The notes under the pieces: model-generated
What the model saw: the letters and a program-made list of their open reading frames with translations, nothing else
The model's database searches: none
What the model was told of the DNA's origin: nothing
Translations under genes and position numbers: made by a program
DNA from: JAQBDA01 sp041301185
GTDB taxonomy: Bacteria > Chloroflexota > Anaerolineae > Anaerolineales > UBA4823
Assembly: GCA_041301185.1 (NCBI GenBank)
Contig: JBFYSV010000095.1
Location: forward strand, 1-5,480
Direction of reading: 5' to 3'
DNA: 5,480 nucleotides
Shown here: positions 1 through 5,480 of the stretch, piece by piece
Layout of the letters: each line of letters starts with the position of its first letter
Numbering within the stretch: position 1 is the stretch's first letter

Positions 1-657
1 ACAGCTGGAAATACCGAGCAATTGCTGACAGCCCTGGCACCCTGGTTGGTAAAACCCTGGATCTTCATGCTGCTGCTCGCATTCGCCGCCGTGATTGGCC
101 CTTTGATCGAGGAAGCCGTCAAACCTCTGGCGGTCTGGTTTCTGGGCCGAAGATTGCATTCCCCGGGGGAAGGTTTCGCCCTTGGTGCTCTTTCAGGTGC
201 AGGTTTTGCCTTGTTGGAAGGTTTGATGGCTTCCAGTGGATATGCCTCGCAGCCTGTATTTGGGCTACCCGCCCGACTGGCAAGCTCAATGATGCATATC
301 ACCCTGAGTGCATTCATGGGCTGGGCGATCGCCTCGGCATTCCTTGAGAAACGCTGGGTCCGTTTGGTGGTCAGTTACCTTCTGTGTGCCACTATGCATG
401 GTCTTTGGAATGGATCAGCCTTGCTTGCAGTCTATGGCGCCCTGCGCTTTTCTATCACTGGCGCAGCCATGCCCGATCTGCTTAGCTCTCTGTTCATGCT
501 CGTTGGTGTTTTCATGCTCTTCATAACCTTCGTATCCATCACGCTCAGCCTGCCGTTGATGAACCTCAGGCTGCGTAAGCTGCAAGGTGATATAATCGCC
601 CAGCCAAAAAACCAGATCGAAAGGATGAAGGATGGAGTGGATCCTCAAAGTAGTTGA
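1..657 (+). CDS. PrsW-family intramembrane metalloprotease, 5'-truncated by the window edge
   Basis: The protein is a likely membrane-embedded protease of the PrsW / type II CAAX protease superfamily. In Bacillus, PrsW cleaves the anti-sigma factor RsiW; the substrate here is unknown. Numbering from the TTG at 22, the four family motifs appear in order: EEAVK (E30, E31, K34), FALLE (E66), R85 with H92 six residues later (RLASSMMH), and HGLWN (H126, N130). These Glu and His residues are the expected metal and catalytic ligands. Hydrophobic stretches lie near residues 12-28, 52-70, 86-106, 114-140 and 150-182. The C-terminus is short and polar. The frame is open through the first base and the TTG has no convincing ribosome-binding site, so I read it as internal and the gene as beginning outside the window. 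The stop lies 26 bases inside the following dedA-family gene, so the two are probably cotranscribed. The family call is firm from the motifs. The regulated pathway is not visible. Confidence 0.85.
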   Translation, partial: TAGNTEQLLTALAPWLVKPWIFMLLLAFAAVIGPLIEEAVKPLAVWFLGRRLHSPGEGFALGALSGAGFALLEGLMASSGYASQPVFGLPARLASSMMHITLSAFMGWAIASAFLEKRWVRLVVSYLLCATMHGLWNGSALLAVYGALRFSITGAAMPDLLSSLFMLVGVFMLFITFVSITLSLPLMNLRLRKLQGDIIAQPKNQIERMKDGVDPQSS

Positions 658-1294
658 TTTTGTCTTACACGTTGATGTCTATCTCGAGCAGATCATCTCG
701 AATTATGGCAGCTGGACCTATGCACTGTTGTTCATCGTTGTTTTCCTTGAAACCGGGGTCGTCGTCACCCCTTTCCTGCCTGGAGACTCGCTCATTTTTG
801 CCGCCTCCACCTTTGCAGCACGCGGTACCTTGAATCCTTGGCTGTTGTTCGCCCTACTTGCGATTGCGGCTGTGCTCGGTGACACAGCGAATTACTGGAT
901 CGGTCATCGCATCGGAAATCGAGCCTATACCGGCGAGATCCGCTGGATCAAGAAGGAATACATGGAACGAACCCATGCCTTCTTCGAAAAACATGGCGGC
1001 AAGACCATCTTCCTGGCCCGTTTTGTGCCCATTATTCGCACCTTCGCCCCCTTTGTGGCGGGTGTCAGCCACATGTCTTATGGTTTCTTCTTCCGCTGGA
1101 ATATCATCGGTGGCATCACCTGGGTGGCGACCTTCACCCTGCTGGGATATTTCTTTGGGAATATCCCGTTCGTGCAGAAGAATTTCGAACTGGTCATCAT
1201 TGCCATCATCATCATCTCATTTGTTCCTGCTGTGGTGGAAGCGGTGAAGGCGAGAAAAGAACTTTCCGCACGGGCGGGTACTGAAACAAAATAA
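632..1294 (+). CDS. DedA family (VTT / SNARE-associated domain) membrane protein
   Basis: This is a complete 220-residue protein of usual DedA length. The family is linked to lipid flipping (undecaprenyl phosphate or phospholipid), proton-motive-force homeostasis and envelope integrity. FLETGVVVTPFLPGDSL (residues 38-54) carries E40 and D52, matching the acidic pair needed in E. coli YqjA (E39, D51). FLARFVPIIRTFAPFVAG (127-144) carries R130 and R136, matching the essential arginine pair. Hydrophobic segments lie near 27-46, 69-90, 136-176 and 186-206. The tail is basic and polar. The ATG at 632 has AAGG seven bases upstream. It overlaps the preceding PrsW-type gene by 26 bases in another reading frame, which suggests translational coupling, and an intrinsic terminator follows 23 bases after the stop. 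Family membership is near certain. Which lipid it handles cannot be told from sequence. Confidence 0.95.
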   Translation: MEWILKVVDFVLHVDVYLEQIISNYGSWTYALLFIVVFLETGVVVTPFLPGDSLIFAASTFAARGTLNPWLLFALLAIAAVLGDTANYWIGHRIGNRAYTGEIRWIKKEYMERTHAFFEKHGGKTIFLARFVPIIRTFAPFVAGVSHMSYGFFFRWNIIGGITWVATFTLLGYFFGNIPFVQKNFELVIIAIIIISFVPAVVEAVKARKELSARAGTETK

Positions 1295-1317
1295 TCTTTC
1301 CTATCTCATCCAATACT

Positions 1318-1348
1318 GAAAAGACCTCCCTATAAGGGAGGCCTTTTT
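1318..1348. terminator. Bidirectional intrinsic terminator between convergent genes
   Basis: CCTCCCT (1325-1331) pairs perfectly with AGGGAGG (1335-1341) around a three-base ATA loop. After one mismatch, G1323-C1343 and the flanking A and T runs extend the helix. A runs on the left and T runs on the right give a U-tract after the hairpin on both strands. It lies in the 71-base gap (1295-1365) between the dedA-family stop and the stop of the convergent acylase gene, so it can end both transcripts. The rest of the gap shows nothing else. Confidence 0.9.
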
Positions 1349-1365
1349 GTTATTTCCTGATTTTC

Positions 1366-3885
1366 TTATTTAGGGAGCAGGAGCAGGTGGGATTCGGTAT
1401 TGCTTACCACTGCCTGCTCATTCCAAAGCATTGGCATATACTCGCCAGAGCTCCATAAAGGTGCAAAGTCAATATAATGTGACGAGTAGGCATGACCCGA
1501 TTGACCGGTGGTGTGCACTGTCAGGCTGTTGCGCAGATCACCCAGATCCACGATCATCCGCATCGAGGGAAGCCAATCCACGGCAAAACCCTTACCAACT
1601 GTCCAGCCTGTGGCATTAACAATCGACTCGCCCCCACCGGTGGCGAAGGGACCCCGATTGAAAATGGATTCGATCAGTCCAATGCCTGACTCCCCAAGGG
1701 TCTGATTCCGAAAGGTGGCAGTGTGCACCTCTCCCCAGGTCGCCCATTTCTCCAAGTTGCGTCCGTAGGATTCCTCGGCACCGAGAATTGCTTCCGCAAA
1801 GGCCTTGGCGAGGATGTCATCGCGATTCTCGACCACTTCAAGCGTGGACTGGTCGTCCCACCACAGGCTGTTGGGCTTCATCACCGACATACGCATAACT
1901 TCGTAGAATCGGTCACCACCTGCTGGCAGATAATCTTCTGGGAAAGGATCATCATGGAATGTATCCACCAGCAGCCGAACCCAGAAGGATTCAAAGAGGA
2001 GCGCGGCTTGAGAATCAGCCTCCTCGCGGAGATCCCAATCTGCCAGGATGGTATCTCGTACCTCAGCCTCGCGCGCTTCCATCGGAAGCGAAAGAAGCAG
2101 GGGTACCAGGAGCGCCGCGTTCAGGCTGGTCGCATCATTCTGCATTTGTTGGATATATGCAATATCGATTAAGCCGGGCGCGGTTTCGATCATCTCGACA
2201 ATGCGTTCAGCTCTAAAACCATGGTCCCAGTCGCTGGATACCAACCAGGGGTAATCCCGGGGGACAGCCTGATTGTTCGCGGTCACGATGTACCCGCTTT
2301 CAGGGTTGTACACAAAGGGTAGTTGCTCGAATGGGATCATGCCGGTCCATTCGTAATCCTCCGTCCACCCGGGTACTGGCAATCTGCCGTCCCCATTGCG
2401 TCGAATGGGAATGCTGCCCGGCATTTGGTATCCGATGTTCCCTTCCGTATCCGCATAGAGAAGATTCTGCGCAGGAACGGTGAAATACCGGGCTGCTGCC
2501 CGAAAATCCTGCCAATTCTCAGCCTTGTTGAAGCCCCAGATGGCTTCAAAGATATGCTGCGGCTCAAGGGCGGTCCAGCGCAGGCTGAGGACAAATTCGC
2601 CAGGAAGGTCAACCCCAGCTTGCTCTGCAAACTCTTCCAAACCGTAAACCTCCGAAATAACCGGCCCATGGCGCGTACTGCGTACAATTATCTCAACCGG
2701 TTCACCGCCTCCCACCTGGATGATCTCAGTACGAGTTTCAAAATCAACCCACTTTCCGTCCACTTCGTACTGGTCCGGGTTCTCTGGATTGACTTTCTCG
2801 ATGTACAGATCCATCACATCGGGGCCATTGTTGGTGAAACCCCAGGCTATATGCTCATTATGACCGATGACCACCCCTGGAACTCCGGCAAAAGAGAATC
2901 CCGCCATCTCATAGGGGCATGCTTCATCCTTCGGCTGGCAGTGCAAGCTCACCTGGTACCAGATGGACGGCATCTGGATCCCAAGGTGTGGGTCGTTGGC
3001 CAGCAGGGGCATCCCGCTCGCTGTGCGACTGCCGGCTATCGCCCATGAATTTGAACCTATTCCCGATCCTGCCGGTCCGAGCACAGCTTCAAGGAGAGAT
3101 AAATTACTAGCCACCGCCTCAAAAAGATCAACCGGTACAGAGTCGGTTAGTCCTTCAAAGGTTACAACCGGGAGAGGCAAGGTGGCTGTTGGTACCGACT
3201 CGACAATGACGGGATGATCCTGCGGGTAAGGAGGATATAGATCCGCCATCTGCTCCTGGGTGAATTCCTTCATAAGAATTGCCCGCTCAATCTCTTCATC
3301 CAGGTTGCCCCGCAGATCCCATGCCATCGCTTTCGCCCAGGTCATTGTATGGACGGGCGTCCATGGCTCGGGTGAGTATTCGGGTGTCAACAACCCAAGA
3401 ATGGCATATTCCAAGCTGAGAGCGGCACCGGAGTGGTCAGCCAGGTAGGCATTCACCCCGTCTGAGTACGCACTCAGGATCGAAATCGCCTCGCTGCTGG
3501 AAGAGGCTATCTCCTGCTCGGCCAGATACTCCCAACCCATCGTGCGCAGGAAAGCATCCGTCTCCACCTGGGCATCCCCGAACATCTCGGAAAGGCGTCC
3601 CGAGCCAATGTGCCGCCAGAAATCCATCTGCCAGAAGCGGTCCTGGGCATGCACATAACCCTGGGCAAAGAACAGGTCGTGCAGGTTCGAGGCATAGATG
3701 TGTGGAATCCCGTAAGCATCCCGGTAGATGTTGACCTCACCATCCAGACCTGCCAGGTGGATCTCACCCTCCACTTGTGGAAAAGACTTGCGCGCTGTCG
3801 TCACCCCCATCACCGAAAGTATGGTCGTCAGTATCAAAACAATGATGAGCGCTGATACTAATCGTCGTTGAACTTTATTGGACAT
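1366..3885 (-). CDS. Penicillin acylase (penicillin amidase) family Ntn hydrolase, membrane-anchored
   Basis: This is a complete 839-residue amidohydrolase precursor. Family members cleave themselves into alpha and beta chains and hydrolyse amides such as beta-lactam side chains or acyl-homoserine lactones; the natural substrate here is unknown. Residues 1-8 are basic (K4, R7, R8) and 9-27 form a hydrophobic segment, so the enzyme is exported and probably anchored. The alpha region shows DAYGIPHIYA (56-65) and YVHAQDRFWQMD (77-88). The self-cleavage site is GSNSW, with S278 (codon 3052-3054) as the predicted N-terminal nucleophile of the beta chain; residues about 222-277 look like linker or spacer. 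DVMD (D356, D359) fits the calcium-binding aspartates and TANNQ (N537, N538) fits the catalytic Asn. GQSGHAYSSHY (794-804) is a typical C-terminal family motif. The ATG at 3885 is chosen because AGGAGG lies four bases upstream. It is downstream of the barrel-protein gene but separated from it by a terminator. Confidence 0.93.
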   Translation of the reverse strand: MSNKVQRRLVSALIIVLILTTILSVMGVTTARKSFPQVEGEIHLAGLDGEVNIYRDAYGIPHIYASNLHDLFFAQGYVHAQDRFWQMDFWRHIGSGRLSEMFGDAQVETDAFLRTMGWEYLAEQEIASSSSEAISILSAYSDGVNAYLADHSGAALSLEYAILGLLTPEYSPEPWTPVHTMTWAKAMAWDLRGNLDEEIERAILMKEFTQEQMADLYPPYPQDHPVIVESVPTATLPLPVVTFEGLTDSVPVDLFEAVASNLSLLEAVLGPAGSGIGSNSWAIAGSRTASGMPLLANDPHLGIQMPSIWYQVSLHCQPKDEACPYEMAGFSFAGVPGVVIGHNEHIAWGFTNNGPDVMDLYIEKVNPENPDQYEVDGKWVDFETRTEIIQVGGGEPVEIIVRSTRHGPVISEVYGLEEFAEQAGVDLPGEFVLSLRWTALEPQHIFEAIWGFNKAENWQDFRAAARYFTVPAQNLLYADTEGNIGYQMPGSIPIRRNGDGRLPVPGWTEDYEWTGMIPFEQLPFVYNPESGYIVTANNQAVPRDYPWLVSSDWDHGFRAERIVEMIETAPGLIDIAYIQQMQNDATSLNAALLVPLLLSLPMEAREAEVRDTILADWDLREEADSQAALLFESFWVRLLVDTFHDDPFPEDYLPAGGDRFYEVMRMSVMKPNSLWWDDQSTLEVVENRDDILAKAFAEAILGAEESYGRNLEKWATWGEVHTATFRNQTLGESGIGLIESIFNRGPFATGGGESIVNATGWTVGKGFAVDWLPSMRMIVDLGDLRNSLTVHTTGQSGHAYSSHYIDFAPLWSSGEYMPMLWNEQAVVSNTESHLLLLPK

Positions 3886-3889
3886 AACA

Positions 3890-3895
3890 CCTCCT
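3890..3895 (-). promoter_or_regulatory. Ribosome-binding site of the acylase gene
   Basis: On the minus strand AGGAGG, extended to AGGAGGTG, precedes the ATG at 3885 with four bases between AGGAGG and the ATG. It fixes the start: an in-frame TTG at 3924 would add 13 residues, but that codon lies inside a terminator hairpin and would put extra polar residues before the membrane anchor. Confidence 0.88.
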
Positions 3896-3922
3896 AATTT
3901 ATTGCTCCTTCCAATAGAACAC

Positions 3923-3950
3923 AAAAAGACACCTGAAGAGGCGTCCTTTT
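3923..3950 (-). terminator. Intrinsic terminator after the barrel-protein gene
   Basis: Read on the minus strand, AAAAGGACGCCT (3950-3939), loop CTTC, then AGGTGTCTTTTT (3934-3923) form a 12-pair stem with two G-T wobbles. The 3' arm ends in a T run, and the A run on the 5' side could make it work in the other direction too. It lies 40 bases after the stop of the upstream minus-strand gene and 37 bases before the acylase ATG, inside a 105-base gap (3886-3990). No convincing -35/-10 pair was found in the rest of that gap. Confidence 0.85.
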
Positions 3951-3990
3951 AAGAATGTTCATAATCTCAGGTACATATGGTATTAGGTTC

Positions 3991-5480
3991 TTACGGAGCG
4001 ATCCCCAAGAAACGTGGGTACCAGTACCACAGGATATCTGCAGCCGGCTTACCATGCACGGAAGCCGAAGCATCGTGCAGCACAGCGGGCGGATAATATC
4101 CGCGGCTGACGAATCCGCTCACCCAGGGGCGGGTATTGACCGCTGCGAGCAGTGCCTGGTAGAGATCTGCCTGAATTTGCAGGTCGACAGGTGCCAGAGT
4201 GCTGCCTGGAATTAATACCACTTCGGATGGGATTCCGCCACTCGCAGCACCGACAGCTGAAGGATATGCCGCGCCGATGATGACCGGCTTTCCAAGGACT
4301 GCCTGGAAAGGTTGGATCTCACTGTCCAGTAACACTCCTGCTGCTCCAGTCATCTCCTCCACACCCGGGGAGGCGGAAGTGCTCAAAGATGCATTCCAGA
4401 GCAGGTAGATCCCATCCAAGTCACGAACAAATGCTGGGGTCAAATCCAGGTCGCCCGGATAAGCTATCGCCCAAAGGATCGAGCCGTTAAAATGAGCGCG
4501 CACTTCCGTCAGGATGGCGCGCCAGCGCGCCTCGGAATCCGTAGGGACACTTGAACCAGTGCTGCCGATCTGCCCACCGGGGAGGGCTGGCAGCACCCAT
4601 TCACCACCCAGGATCAAAGCCTGGGAACCGGTACGCGTTGCCAAGTCAGCATGGTGCACGGCAAAGGCGCGGTACTGCTCGAACCAGGCGTTCCACCAGG
4701 GCAGATCATGCGGTGCCGAAAGCCACCAGGCATCGATCTCAGCTGGCAGATCAACTGCCGGGAAGACGGCAGTATTCAAATTAAGCGCATGTGCTCCAGC
4801 TGCCAGGCGGCTGGTATCTGCAAATAGATCATCACTTCCTGGAACGGAGGTGAGAACAAAGGGAGTGGTGCGGCTGACCGTCCATTCCGGGGTCAGTACC
4901 AACCAGTTGGCAAACAGAGCCTGGACGTTCAGAACTGCCTGCGGCAACCAGTATGACCAGGTTGGATCTCCCTGCGACAGGAATTCGATACCAGCCCAAA
5001 AACCTGGCGTCCGCGGGGCAACGGGCAGTCCCACCAGAGTTGTGGAAGGAAGGCTCTCAAGCCACAACCAATCACTGACGCTATCCTGCAGGTCTTGCGG
5101 GAGAAGACTCGATGAGACCGGGCGGCCTGCCTTTCCCATACTCGTCAGTACGTCGTCCGCCAAGCCGCATTGATCGTTCCGGCAATATCGGTATTCGAAC
5201 GTTCCAAGGATATTGAGCGGGCTGTAGAGTTGGTAGGTCCATTGGTTCCCACCCATGGCCCACATTGGAATGGGAACTGTCCATCCGTAGGGATTGAACT
5301 GGATGGAAATGATATCCGTTACCGGTGTCTCCTCCGGGACCGTCACCTCGAATAAGATGGGCGAGGAGCTACCCGCTTGCCATGAAGTGACCAAGTCGAT
5401 CACATCGACGAATTCCTCTCCAGCGGGGACGATCAACTGCCTCAGGGTGAAGGTTCCATCGGAACCATGCTCGGCATTCC
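3991..5480 (-). CDS. Multidomain protein with CBM20-like modules and a GH113-like TIM-barrel domain, 5'-truncated
   Basis: The protein probably binds and may process polysaccharide outside the cell. Numbering uses the TTG at 5436 as 1; the frame stays open upstream to the window edge, so the N-terminus is missing and that TTG is likely internal. Residues about 28-91 resemble a starch-binding-type (CBM20-like) beta-sandwich: a VTVPEETPVTDIISI strand, aromatic-rich middle and the EYRYCRND ending. The tail of an apparent earlier copy precedes it. Residues about 135-481 look like a TIM-barrel glycoside hydrolase of GH113 type: LTPEWT (181-186), the WWNAWFEQYRAFAVHHADLA helix, GGEW with E279 (codon 4600-4602) as candidate acid/base, then ARWRAILTEVRAHFNGSI, LDGIYLLW and C-terminal HGKPAADILWYWYPRF. 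At the expected nucleophile strand, KPVIIGAAYPS (383-393) has Gly or Ala where families of this type carry Glu. The barrel call rests on motif resemblance, so activity and substrate are open. An intrinsic terminator follows. Confidence 0.6.
   Translation of the reverse strand, partial: NAEHGSDGTFTLRQLIVPAGEEFVDVIDLVTSWQAGSSSPILFEVTVPEETPVTDIISIQFNPYGWTVPIPMWAMGGNQWTYQLYSPLNILGTFEYRYCRNDQCGLADDVLTSMGKAGRPVSSSLLPQDLQDSVSDWLWLESLPSTTLVGLPVAPRTPGFWAGIEFLSQGDPTWSYWLPQAVLNVQALFANWLVLTPEWTVSRTTPFVLTSVPGSDDLFADTSRLAAGAHALNLNTAVFPAVDLPAEIDAWWLSAPHDLPWWNAWFEQYRAFAVHHADLATRTGSQALILGGEWVLPALPGGQIGSTGSSVPTDSEARWRAILTEVRAHFNGSILWAIAYPGDLDLTPAFVRDLDGIYLLWNASLSTSASPGVEEMTGAAGVLLDSEIQPFQAVLGKPVIIGAAYPSAVGAASGGIPSEVVLIPGSTLAPVDLQIQADLYQALLAAVNTRPWVSGFVSRGYYPPAVLHDASASVHGKPAADILWYWYPRFLGIAP
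5068..5475 (-). repeat. Tandem module signature: two copies of a module tail about 105 residues apart
   Basis: Within the truncated multidomain protein, two segments of nearly equal length (31 and 32 codons; 5068-5160 and 5380-5475) share an Ala plus acidic residue at the start and the pattern DxxDxVxxW at the end: DLQDSVSDW and DVIDLVTSW. Their starts are 315 bases apart, or 105 residues, a plausible size for a CBM20-like domain. The copy nearer the window edge would be the tail of a module lying mostly outside. DNA identity is low, so this is an old protein-level duplication, not a recent DNA repeat. Confidence 0.45.

Noticed and set aside
1193..1218. Run of CAT/ATC triplets near the end of the dedA-family gene.
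   Set aside because: It encodes an isoleucine-rich membrane helix, is imperfect, and is explained by the protein's hydrophobic needs.
2323..3048. Plus-strand open frame of 241 codons inside the acylase gene.
   Set aside because: It is antisense to a gene with clear family motifs along its whole length, its product has no recognisable domain, and no ribosome-binding site stands out.
3896..3923. Possible minus-strand promoter TTGTGT, 17 bases, TAAATT before the acylase.
   Set aside because: The -35 matches only three of six consensus bases, and transcription would begin about at the ribosome-binding site, leaving no usable leader.
3886..3924. In-frame TTG at 3924 as the acylase start, adding 13 residues.
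   Set aside because: The TTG lies in the terminator hairpin and lacks a good ribosome-binding site, whereas the ATG at 3885 has AGGAGG at proper distance and starts directly before a standard basic-hydrophobic anchor.
4309..4970. Direct repeat AGGTTGGATCTC at 4309-4320 and 4959-4970.
   Set aside because: It is twelve bases only, read in different frames of the same gene, without flanking similarity, so chance is the simplest explanation.
4514..5173. Plus-strand open frame of 219 codons opposite the barrel-protein gene.
   Set aside because: The product is rich in Arg, Ser, Pro and Ala, with no fold-like pattern. It mirrors the codon bias of the opposite-strand gene.

Overview
The window holds four protein-coding genes in two blocks that face each other, plus two intrinsic terminators. 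No RNA gene, mobile element or CRISPR array was seen. Coding density is high: the only gaps are 71 and 105 bases long. The base composition is moderate in GC. The mix of families (PrsW-type membrane protease, DedA protein, membrane-anchored penicillin-acylase-family hydrolase, large exported-looking protein with starch-binding-like modules and a glycoside-hydrolase-like barrel) would fit a bacterium of the Chloroflexota, perhaps class Anaerolineae. That is an impression from family content, not a demonstrated placement.

Left block, plus strand (1-1294): the 3' part of a PrsW-family intramembrane protease gene overlaps by 26 bases the start of a complete dedA-family gene. The overlap suggests one transcript and coupled translation. 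Both products are polytopic membrane proteins, so the block probably serves membrane homeostasis or envelope stress. A symmetric hairpin flanked by A and T runs (1318-1348) closes the block and can also terminate the gene arriving from the other side.

Right block, minus strand (5480-1366): the gene furthest upstream runs off the right edge. It encodes at least one complete carbohydrate-binding-like module of about 105 residues, preceded by the tail of another, and then a TIM-barrel domain resembling GH113-type glycoside hydrolases. A likely acid/base Glu is present, but no Glu stands where the nucleophile is expected. An intrinsic terminator (3923-3950) follows it. Next comes a complete penicillin-acylase-family gene (1366-3885) with an N-terminal membrane anchor and the Gly-Ser-Asn-x-Trp self-cleavage site of this Ntn-hydrolase family. 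Both products probably act outside the cytoplasmic membrane, but nothing in the sequence ties them to a single pathway.

I see no clear new multi-gene system. The points most worth following are the possible loss of a catalytic residue in the barrel protein, its tandem module architecture, and the very short promoter space between the terminator and the acylase gene.
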